Shown piece by piece: positions 35,968 through 42,762 of a stretch of 45,670 nucleotides of DNA (the first letter of the stretch is position 1; every line of letters begins with the position of its first letter). The position numbers were made by a program, and so were the translations under genes. A model generated the notes under the pieces. The model saw only the letters and a list, made by a program, of their open reading frames with translations, did no database searches and was not told the origin of the DNA. The stretch is from Onstottus_B arcticum. GTDB lineage: Bacteria; Acidobacteriota; Blastocatellia; UBA7656. Location of the stretch: positions 1 to 45,670 of the forward strand of contig JBBPIE010000043.1 in NCBI GenBank assembly GCA_038040485.1. Reading direction: 5' to 3'.

Positions 35968-36753
35968 ATGGAAGACATTCGCGTTTCAAGCTGGAACGAA
36001 CTCAATGAAAGCCTCTACGAAAGCTCGTGGGAGGCGCCGCTGGCGCGGTTTCGCTCGAACCTTGCGTTTCGCGGGCTGGGCAACTCTTCCTACGATCTCA
36101 AGACCGGTCTGATCAGACTGGGCGGCGTCGAAAGACTCGAAGGCCATCTCCTCCGAAACTATCGCAAGTATGCGCGGCGCGATTCGGTCCCGGACGATTC
36201 GATGTGGAACTGGATCGCGCTTGCGCAACATCACGGCTTGCCGACCCGATTGATCGACTGGACGTTCTCGCCCTATGTTGCGATGCACTTTGCGACTCAG
36301 CGGCTTCAGGACTACGAGTTTGACGGGGCGATCTGGTGCGTGGATTTCGTAAAGACCAATCAGTTGCTTCCCGACCTGTTGAAGATGCTGCTTCAGGAAG
36401 AAGGCTCGAACGCGTTTACCGTCGATATGCTCAGTCGGGTTGCGGGCTCGCTTACTCAGTTCGATCAGATCTCGCCTGATGAGTTCGTGGTGTTCTTCGA
36501 GCCTCCGTCGCTCGACGATCGAATCGTGAATCAGTTTGCCTTGTTCTCAATGATGTCCAACCCGACTGCTAGGCTCGATCGCTGGCTTGAAGAGCACCCC
36601 GAGTTGTCCAGGCGCGTGATTATCCCGAAAGAGCTGAAGTGGGAAGTGCGCGACAAGCTCGACCAGGCGAACATAACCGAGCGAGTGTTGATGCCCGGGC
36701 TCGACGGGCTGAGCAGTTGGCTGAAGCGCTACTACACTCCGAAACCGAGGTGA
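35968..36753 (+). CDS. FRG domain protein
   Basis: 261 aa from ATG 35968 (MEDIRVSSWNELNESLY); the frame extends upstream only through the palindromic repeat. The FRG motif (F34-R-G) lies in LAFRGLGNSSYDLKTGLIR, and LAQHHGLPTRLIDWTFSPY follows as in FRG family members. FRG proteins often occur in accessory or defence-like settings and some may modify nucleotides or proteins; no function can be assigned here. No strong ribosome-binding site is seen, which lowers certainty about the start. Confidence 0.85.
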   Translation: MEDIRVSSWNELNESLYESSWEAPLARFRSNLAFRGLGNSSYDLKTGLIRLGGVERLEGHLLRNYRKYARRDSVPDDSMWNWIALAQHHGLPTRLIDWTFSPYVAMHFATQRLQDYEFDGAIWCVDFVKTNQLLPDLLKMLLQEEGSNAFTVDMLSRVAGSLTQFDQISPDEFVVFFEPPSLDDRIVNQFALFSMMSNPTARLDRWLEEHPELSRRVIIPKELKWEVRDKLDQANITERVLMPGLDGLSSWLKRYYTPKPR

Positions 36754-36754
36754 A

Positions 36755-36815
36755 GGAGCGGAGGAGCAGAGGAGATAAGGCGAATGGGCGAATGGGCGAT
36801 GGGGCGACGAGTTTG
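36755..36815. repeat. Short purine-rich tandem words GGAGCAGAGGAG and GGGCGAATG
   Basis: The spacer after the FRG gene consists of GGAGCGGAGGAGCAGAGG followed by two GGCGAATG units and GGCGATGGGGCG. Low-complexity and intergenic. Confidence 0.4.
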
Positions 36816-36829
36816 ACGAGGTTTGATTC

Positions 36830-37063
36830 ATGGAGAGCGGCGGATACGATCACGAGACTCAAGGCGAAGTGATCAAGATGATTCACGGCGAGTTGCCGGC
36901 TGTGCGGTGGACTTGCGGCGGCTGTGGCGAAGACTCGTGCACGATTTTCTACGAGCCCGAGGCCACACAGTTGCGGGCGCGGTGCGAGTTCTGCGGGGCG
37001 CGCAGTCTGGTTCACCGGCCTGGCGGCGAACTTAAACACGAATTACGCGAACAGCGCGAGTGA
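36830..37063 (+). CDS. Small zinc-ribbon-like protein
   Basis: 77 aa. Two CxxC pairs (WTCGGCGED and ARCEFCGAR) spaced about 23 residues apart suggest one zinc ribbon. The N-terminus (MESGGYDHETQGEVIKMIHG) may be shorter in reality, as MIHGELPAVRWTC also begins with Met. GAGG lies about 9 nt before ATG 36830. Between the FRG and ATP-grasp genes, same strand; no known family recognised. Confidence 0.55.
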   Translation: MESGGYDHETQGEVIKMIHGELPAVRWTCGGCGEDSCTIFYEPEATQLRARCEFCGARSLVHRPGGELKHELREQRE

Positions 37064-37104
37064 TTACCAGTTCCCCTCAATTCGTGTGATTCGCGTAATT
37101 CGTG
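37037..37104. repeat. Inverted repeat with 15-bp perfect arms
   Basis: CACGAATTACGCGAA (37037-37051) faces TTCGCGTAATTCGTG (37090-37104); a second TTCGTGTGATTCGCG word precedes the right arm. It overlaps the 3' end of the small zinc-ribbon gene. Confidence 0.75.
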
Positions 37105-37138
37105 GATGTTGTTGTCGTGATGGGGTAACTTTCGACAA

Positions 37139-38377
37139 ATGATCGACGATCGAAGCGAACTCATCGCCACGGTGCGTGACAAGGCCAACTCGGCCGAGAT
37201 GCCCGCGGCGCTTGTGTTCAACTGTCACATCACGGGACTTGCGGTTGCGCGGTCGCTCGGTAAGCGCGGCATACCAGTCGTCGGACTCGATCGAGACGAG
37301 AATGGTTATGGCTTGCACTCCAAGCTTACGGCGGTCGCGGGCCGCTGCTCTTACCCGCTCGATGATGAGCGCGCGTTCATAGATCTGTTACTTGGGATCG
37401 GCGTTGAGTTGAAACGAAAAGCAGTGCTCTTCCCGTGTCTCGACGAATGGGTGTTTGCCGTGGCGCGTCACCGCAGCGAGCTTGAAAAGTATTACCTGAT
37501 TCCGTTCTCCGAGATCGACACGGTGGAACGAATTCTCGACAAGAACCTGCTGTATCGAAAGTGTGAGGCGCTCGGAATTCCGATTCCGCGCACTTACTAC
37601 GTGGGCGAACAAACGCCGGAGCAGATTGCTTCCGAGATCGCATTTCCCTGCATCGTGAAGCCCGCGCTTCAACGCGAGTTCACAAACGAGTTTGGCGAAA
37701 AAGTGTTTCGTGTCGAGACTCGAGATGCGTTCCTGGAGATGTGCCAGCGAGCCGCGCGACACCCTCTGCTTGCCCAGGAAATTGTCGGCGCAGGTGTGGA
37801 CAGCTTTTATTCGCTGTGCAGCTACGTTGGGCGAGACGGCGAAGCAAAAGGCGTGTTCGTCGGACGCAAGCTTGAACAATACCCGCCTGATTTTGGCACG
37901 GCCTGTCTCGTGGATTCGCGCTATGTCGGCGAGATTGTCGAACGGGGTGTTGATATACTTCGCGAGTTCGGCTACCACGGGATCAGCGAAGTGGAGTTTC
38001 TCCGGGACGAACGCGACGGCGAGTTCAAGCTGCTGGACATAAACACGCGGGTGTGGAAGTGGATCGGATTGCCTATTGCGGCTGGCGTTGATCTGCCGTG
38101 GCTTGCGTACGCGGACGCGGTTTACGGAAGAGTCAAAACGGCCGGGCGTCAGCGCGAAGAGATGCGATGGGTTTACTTGAAGGACTACGTCGCGTTGCGA
38201 AGAGCAATGGCGGGCGTGGATGAAACGACTTTGAGCGAGAAGGACTGGCTCGAGTTGATTGCGAACGAAGAGGGCGGCGGGATCGTGGACGCGGTGTTGT
38301 CGCGAGATGATCCCGCGCCGTTTGTTCGGATGATGGAAAGCCTGTTCGAGAAACGGCAGTACTACTGCGCGTGTTAG
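37139..38377 (+). CDS. ATP-grasp family ligase
   Basis: 412 aa. The N-terminal part (LVFNCHITGLAVARSLGKRGIPVVGLD) is the pre-ATP-grasp Rossmann-like domain. The ATP-grasp core has IVKPALQREFTNEFGEKVF, the metal-ligand pair EVEFLRD and LLDINTRVWKW, and the loop ALGIPIPRTYYVG. It most resembles the carbamoyl-phosphate-synthase-like/D-aspartate ligase group (COG3919), which join a carboxylate to an amine using ATP. The substrate cannot be told from sequence. The first ATG has a weak ribosome-binding site; Met21 (37199) is a possible alternative. Confidence 0.82.
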   Translation: MIDDRSELIATVRDKANSAEMPAALVFNCHITGLAVARSLGKRGIPVVGLDRDENGYGLHSKLTAVAGRCSYPLDDERAFIDLLLGIGVELKRKAVLFPCLDEWVFAVARHRSELEKYYLIPFSEIDTVERILDKNLLYRKCEALGIPIPRTYYVGEQTPEQIASEIAFPCIVKPALQREFTNEFGEKVFRVETRDAFLEMCQRAARHPLLAQEIVGAGVDSFYSLCSYVGRDGEAKGVFVGRKLEQYPPDFGTACLVDSRYVGEIVERGVDILREFGYHGISEVEFLRDERDGEFKLLDINTRVWKWIGLPIAAGVDLPWLAYADAVYGRVKTAGRQREEMRWVYLKDYVALRRAMAGVDETTLSEKDWLELIANEEGGGIVDAVLSRDDPAPFVRMMESLFEKRQYYCAC

Positions 38378-38394
38378 AAGAGCCCGTGAAGGAC

Positions 38395-38445
38395 GAAGGC
38401 GGGTCTGCCGGCTAACCGCCGAGACGCCAAGACGCAGAGACACCG
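38395..38445. repeat. CGCCAAGACGC-type dispersed word repeat
   Basis: CGCCGAGACGCCAAGACGC followed by AGAGACACCGCG, related to the arms at 30508-30535. It lies in the short spacer before the flavin monooxygenase gene. Confidence 0.4.
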
Positions 38446-38465
38446 CGTAGTTCGAGAGAGGAACA

Positions 38466-39512
38466 ATGCAAAAGGTACGCTTCGGATTCTGGATGCCGAT
38501 ATTCGGCGGGTGGCTTCGCAATGTCGAAGACGAACAGATGCACGCAACGTTCGACTACAACAAGCGGCTTGCGCAGCGCGCTGAGAAGATCGGCTTCGAC
38601 ATCGCATTGCTAGCGGAGCTGAACCTGAACGACATCAAAGGCGCGGCGGCCCCGGTGCTTGAATGCTGGACTACCGCGGCGGCAGTTGCCTCGGTCACCG
38701 ACAGCCTCGAGTTGATGAACGCGATACGGCCCGGGTTCCGCTTGCCGGCTGTCGTCGCAAAGATGTCGGCTAACATCGATCAGATTTCGAACGGGCGCTT
38801 TAGCCTGAACATCGTGTCCGCGTGGTGGGAGCAGGAGATGCGCGAGTACGGAGGCCAGTGGGTCGCGCACGGCGAGCGTTACGAACGCACGCGCGAGTTC
38901 ATCGAAGTGATGCGAGGAATGTGGAGCGAAGATGAGTTCAGCTTTGAGGGCAAATACTACAAAGTCGAGAAGGCCCATCTCGAACCGAAACCGGTAAGCA
39001 AGCCGTGGCCGACGCTTTACGCGGGCGGCGAATCCGAAGACGCCAAGCAGATGATTTCGCGCTTCTGTGACGGCTACTTGATGCACGGCGACCCGCCCGT
39101 GAACGTGAAGCCCAAGGTGGACGAGATGGAAAACCGCCGCCGCGAGCTTGGGCTGGAGTCGATGGCTTATGGGATTGCGGCTTACGTGGTTTGCCGTAAC
39201 AGCGACGCCGAAGTGAAAAAAGAAATAGACCGGATCTGCGACGTTAAGGACACCGCCGGGTATTTCGGCTTCAAGGATTTCACTACCCAGAGCCAGCTCG
39301 AGCGCGAACTATCCTTACGGGACTACAGCGTGTCGAATCGCGGTTTGCGGACAGGTCTCACCGGAACGCCCGAACAAATTGCCGAGCGGATGGTCGAGTT
39401 TCGCAGGGCAGGCGTTGAGATCTTCCTTATGCAGATGAGCCCGATGATGGAAGAGATGGAGCGCTTTGCCGAAGAAGTGATGCCGCTGGTGAATGAGGCT
39501 CTGGCTGATTGA
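38466..39512 (+). CDS. LLM-class flavin-dependent monooxygenase
   Basis: 348 aa, TIM-barrel luciferase-like family. The N-terminus VRFGFWMPIFGGWLRN, then FDYNKRLAQRAEKIGFD, AIRPGFRLPAVVAKM, ISNGRFSLNIVSAWWEQEM and LYAGGESEDAKQ follow the alkanesulfonate/sulfone monooxygenase (SsuD/SfnG-like) subgroup. These use reduced FMN to cleave C-S bonds or oxidise related substrates; the substrate here is not determined and no flavin reductase is adjacent. GAGAGG precedes ATG 38466. Twelve nt separate its stop from the L,D-transpeptidase gene. Confidence 0.9.
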   Translation: MQKVRFGFWMPIFGGWLRNVEDEQMHATFDYNKRLAQRAEKIGFDIALLAELNLNDIKGAAAPVLECWTTAAAVASVTDSLELMNAIRPGFRLPAVVAKMSANIDQISNGRFSLNIVSAWWEQEMREYGGQWVAHGERYERTREFIEVMRGMWSEDEFSFEGKYYKVEKAHLEPKPVSKPWPTLYAGGESEDAKQMISRFCDGYLMHGDPPVNVKPKVDEMENRRRELGLESMAYGIAAYVVCRNSDAEVKKEIDRICDVKDTAGYFGFKDFTTQSQLERELSLRDYSVSNRGLRTGLTGTPEQIAERMVEFRRAGVEIFLMQMSPMMEEMERFAEEVMPLVNEALAD

Positions 39513-39524
39513 GTCGAAGACGCG

Positions 39525-40145
39525 ATGAAGGTGATTGTCTCGATAGTTGCTGTTGGATTAGCGGGTGCCGCCTTCGTCATTCTCAAGGCGCCAGGCCGCG
39601 CGCTGATGAGAAGCGACGCCGCCAGGACTGATACAAACGCCGATCTCGCGACCGTGAACAAGACGCCACTAAAACTACCGCTGGTCGAGCCGCGCATCGA
39701 GGTCTCCAAGAGTAAACGCGAGCTGGTTCTCTATTCCGCCGGCGAGGTCGTTCGAGTCTACCGCATCGGGCTCGGCTCGAATCCCAAACCTGACAAGGTT
39801 AGACAGGGCGACGGCTGTACGCCCGAAGGCGAGTTCTATGTTTGCTCGAAGAACCCGAAGAGCAGTTACTATCTCTCGCTCGGATTGAGCTACCCAAACG
39901 AAGAAGACGCCGAGCGCGGGCATCGAGAGAAGCTGATCTCGAAAGGGCAGCGCGATCAAATCGTGCGCGCGATTCGCCGGCAAACTTGTCCGCCGTGGAA
40001 CACGAAGCTGGGCGGCGAGGTGTTCATCCACGGCAACGGCTCATCGAGCGATTGGACGCTCGGGTGTGTGGCGTTGGACAACGAGAATGTGAAGGAGCTC
40101 TTCGGTGTGATTCCGAAGGGCACTCGGGTGAAGATAAGACCTTGA
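39525..40145 (+). CDS. L,D-transpeptidase (YkuD) family protein
   Basis: 206 aa. An N-terminal anchor or signal (VIVSIVAVGLAGAAFVIL) leads to the YkuD domain: ELVLYSAGEVVRVYRIGLG, then TPEGEFYVCSKNP, and the catalytic block with H169 (FIHGNG) and C181 (TLGCVALDN). Such enzymes form or edit peptidoglycan cross-links in the periplasm, although the S/G-C-V context also covers related murein-tethering enzymes. A small insert (EDAERGHREKLISKGQ) lies between the strands. It may be co-transcribed with the preceding monooxygenase gene. Confidence 0.9.
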   Translation: MKVIVSIVAVGLAGAAFVILKAPGRALMRSDAARTDTNADLATVNKTPLKLPLVEPRIEVSKSKRELVLYSAGEVVRVYRIGLGSNPKPDKVRQGDGCTPEGEFYVCSKNPKSSYYLSLGLSYPNEEDAERGHREKLISKGQRDQIVRAIRRQTCPPWNTKLGGEVFIHGNGSSSDWTLGCVALDNENVKELFGVIPKGTRVKIRP

Positions 40146-40211
40146 AGCGTTGCGTTGTGTGAAACTCAGCTCGACAATGAAAGCGCGGAGTTCACCTCGG
40201 AGGACTGTCGA

Positions 40212-40826
40212 ATGTCGGCGGAAACAAAGCATCGGTACACCCTGGAGGAATATCTAGCGCTGGAACGCGAATCAGACGCGAGACACGAGTTCTGGGATGG
40301 TGAGATTTTCGCGATGAGCGGCGGCACGCTCGCTCACGAACGCATATTGGGGAACGTGCGTAGCATGCTTCGCAATGACTTGCGGCATATAAAGTTCGAT
40401 GTATTCGGCACTAACATGCAGATCAAGGTTCCGTCCGCGCCGCCTTACCGTTATGCCGACGGCAGCGTCGTGTGTGGGCAGGTCGAAGTCGAAAGATTCA
40501 ACGGCAATGATTTATTGCTGAATCCGGTTCTGATCTATGAAGTGCTGTCACCAAGCACCGAGGCTTACGATCGAGGCGACAAGTTCACATACTACAAGTC
40601 AATCGCGACCCTCAAGGAGTACCTGCTTATCGCCCAACACCGTCCGCACATCACGCACTTCGTCAAACAAGACGACGGCTCCTGGAGTTACTCTGAGACT
40701 AACGCGCTTGACGCTAGCATCCATCTTCCATCAGTAGGCGCGACGTTCAACCTCAGCGATGTCTACCAGGATGTCGAGTTCGACCAGTCCGAGTCATCGG
40801 CAAAGCTTCTTTCCCGAGTCGATTGA
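40212..40826 (+). CDS. Uma2-family (DUF820) putative nuclease
   Basis: 204 aa from ATG 40212 (MSAETKHRYTLEEYLALE); an upstream in-frame ATG at 40155 gives a non-conserved extension. The family pattern is clear: RHEFWDGEIFAMSGGTLAH, then YADGSVVCGQVEVER, PVLIYEVLSPSTEAYDRGDKF and LKEYLLIAQ. The D/E-x-K-like residues of the PD-(D/E)XK fold are in ADGSVV and YEVLSPST. Uma2 genes are abundant in cyanobacteria and similar genomes, often in many copies; function is not established. It converges with the FmdE gene, 62 nt away. Confidence 0.9.
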   Translation: MSAETKHRYTLEEYLALERESDARHEFWDGEIFAMSGGTLAHERILGNVRSMLRNDLRHIKFDVFGTNMQIKVPSAPPYRYADGSVVCGQVEVERFNGNDLLLNPVLIYEVLSPSTEAYDRGDKFTYYKSIATLKEYLLIAQHRPHITHFVKQDDGSWSYSETNALDASIHLPSVGATFNLSDVYQDVEFDQSESSAKLLSRVD

Positions 40827-40888
40827 CTGGACCGCCAGGTTCGCGCGTCTTAACAGCGCGTTGAATCTCGGCGCCGCACGAATCCCGT

Positions 40889-41470
40889 CTATAGCTTTTT
40901 ATAGTAGGACTCGCCCGAGCAGGCGCGGCAGAGAGTGCGCCCGTCGCGAATCACTTCGCGATGATCGTTAACTCCTTCGCCGCAATCGTCACACGCAATC
41001 CGTGAAACCGGCCTCCCAGGCTGATCCTGCGCCGGGACTTCCACTTTCACCCGTTCGGTTTTGAATAGCTCGTCGTCGGCCAGAAGCTTGTAGGCGTGAA
41101 GCTGGCGCTCGTATTTGTTTTCGATCTCGGGGAACGCGCAGTTGGCCGATTCACGTGAAGAGTCGAGCGCGACGACTCGGACGGCTTCACCGGTTTTGGT
41201 GTTGAGAAAAGTCGCAGCGAGTTTGCCGTAGTCGTGAAACTTGAGCGTGCGCTTGCCGAGCCTGCAGCCGGTCACCGTGTTGATAGCGTCGGCAGCGCAT
41301 CGGTCTATCTCGACAAACACCAGCAGCCTCTTTTTGTCTGCGCCGCGCGGGTCTTCAACGCCGACGGCTCGACAGCCGAGCAGCGCCATCCTCACCCCGA
41401 GCACCTGGCCCGCGCACATGTGACCATGAGATTGTTCGGCTCGTTGAAGAAGTTCGTCGATCGGTTCCAT
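40889..41470 (-). CDS. FmdE-family protein with C-terminal zinc ribbon
   Basis: 193 aa from ATG 41470 (MEPIDELLQRAEQSHGHMC); the frame extends upstream only through the inverted repeat. The FmdE signature HGHMCAGQVLGVRMALLG is at 15-32, then EIDRCAADAINTVTGCRLG and FHDYGKLAATFLN. The C-terminus has a zinc ribbon (CDDCGEGVNDHREVIRDG, CRAC). FmdE was named for formylmethanofuran dehydrogenase, but the family is widespread outside methanogens and linked to molybdoenzymes. A molybdopterin oxidoreductase lies two genes upstream on the same strand. Confidence 0.88.
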   Translation of the reverse strand: MEPIDELLQRAEQSHGHMCAGQVLGVRMALLGCRAVGVEDPRGADKKRLLVFVEIDRCAADAINTVTGCRLGKRTLKFHDYGKLAATFLNTKTGEAVRVVALDSSRESANCAFPEIENKYERQLHAYKLLADDELFKTERVKVEVPAQDQPGRPVSRIACDDCGEGVNDHREVIRDGRTLCRACSGESYYKKL

Positions 41471-41502
41471 ATCGCGATTATAGACCACGGGTGAGCGTGG
41501 CC

Positions 41503-41585
41503 GAAGTAGCATAGACTTTAGTCTGTGTCCCGTAATCGCTCGTTGTACGGAATCTCCGGGCACAGACTAAAGTCTATGCTACTTC
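41503..41585. repeat. Inverted repeat with 25-bp perfect arms (MITE-like)
   Basis: Arm GAAGTAGCATAGACTTTAG... (41503-41527) is perfectly complementary to 41561-41585, with a 33-nt loop that extends the pairing with one bulge. It lies between the FmdE and DUF1343 genes and touches the stop codon of the latter, so it could terminate transcription. Confidence 0.9.
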
Positions 41586-41586
41586 G

Positions 41587-42756
41587 TTAGTCGTAAAGAA
41601 GAAAAGACTCGCGTCGCTCGGCGAATTCATTCAAATCCGCGCGCCAGCCTTTTTCGATCTCAGTTAACCGTATTCCTCCTTCGATCTGTTCGCGAAGCCG
41701 CGAGCTTCCGTTGATCACATCGAAAGGCAGCTTGTCGTAAACGTATTCGTAAGGCGGTTCCTTCCACTCGAACTCGTTCGGGTAAAGCCTGCGAATCGCG
41801 CTTATGATTGCCGCGCCCGTTAGCACTGGCTTGAACGCGTTGCGATCAGTCACGTGGATCTGAACTCCGCCGCAGAGCTGGCCCGCGAACTTGTGAAAGG
41901 TGGGTTCGAAATGAACCGGACGGAAGACGACGCCGGGCAGTTTGTCTAACCCGAGCTCCTCGGTCAACGCGCGGGGATCGATGTAAGGCGCGCCGATTAC
42001 TTCAAACGGCCGAGTCGTTCCGCGTCCCTCTGAAACACTCGTGCCTTCGAACAGGACGCTTCCCGGATAAACGACTGCTGTGTCGACAGTCGGCATGTTT
42101 GGCGAAGGCATCACCCACGGCAAAGCCGTCTCCTCGAACCACATCGAGCGGTGCCATCCTTCCATCTTTACGACTTCAAGGTCGCAACCGATTCCGAACT
42201 CACGGTTGAACATCAACGCAAGCTCGCCCACGGTCATTCCGTGACGCATCGGGATCGGAAACATTCCGACGAACGACGCGAACTCAGGCTCGAGAATATT
42301 GCCTTCGATCTGAACTCCGTTGATAGGATTCGGGCGGTCGAGCACTATGAATCGCTTGCCGCCGTCGCGGGCCGCTTCCATCGCAAGCGCCATCGTGTAG
42401 ATGAACGTGTAGACGCGCGTGCCGACGTCTTGAAGGTCGAAGACGAGCACGTCAATTTCGGAGAGCATCTCGGGCATTGGCTTGCGAGTCTCGCCGTAGA
42501 GCGAATAAGCAGGCCGGCCGGTTTGCTTATCGCGGAAGCTCTGCCACTCAATCATGTTGTCCTGGGTCTCGCCGCGAATGCCGTGCTGAGGCCCGAACAG
42601 CGCGGTGAGGTTTATTCGCTTGTTTTGATGAAAGAGATCAGCCGCGTGTTCGTAGCGTGAGTTGATGGACGCGGGATGAACGATGAGACCGACTCGCGAG
42701 CCGTCGAGCAAATCGAGCTTCGATTCGAGGAGGACTTCAAGACCGGTCTTGGTCAT
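41587..42756 (-). CDS. DUF1343/NamZ-type exo-N-acetylmuramidase
   Basis: 389 aa. Family motifs: GLIVHPASINSRYEHAADLF, LFGPQHGIRGE (53-63, H58), FDLQDVGTRVYTFIYTM, PNPINGVQIEGN, MRHGMTVGELALMFN and PSPNMPTVDTAVVYPGS. NamZ enzymes remove terminal N-acetylmuramic acid from peptidoglycan fragments. No signal peptide is visible, so a cytoplasmic recycling role is suggested, whereas many relatives are exported. It starts 6 nt after the molybdopterin oxidoreductase gene, and the 25-bp inverted repeat follows its stop. Confidence 0.92.
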   Translation of the reverse strand: MTKTGLEVLLESKLDLLDGSRVGLIVHPASINSRYEHAADLFHQNKRINLTALFGPQHGIRGETQDNMIEWQSFRDKQTGRPAYSLYGETRKPMPEMLSEIDVLVFDLQDVGTRVYTFIYTMALAMEAARDGGKRFIVLDRPNPINGVQIEGNILEPEFASFVGMFPIPMRHGMTVGELALMFNREFGIGCDLEVVKMEGWHRSMWFEETALPWVMPSPNMPTVDTAVVYPGSVLFEGTSVSEGRGTTRPFEVIGAPYIDPRALTEELGLDKLPGVVFRPVHFEPTFHKFAGQLCGGVQIHVTDRNAFKPVLTGAAIISAIRRLYPNEFEWKEPPYEYVYDKLPFDVINGSSRLREQIEGGIRLTEIEKGWRADLNEFAERRESFLLYD

Positions 42757-42762
42757 CGAGTG

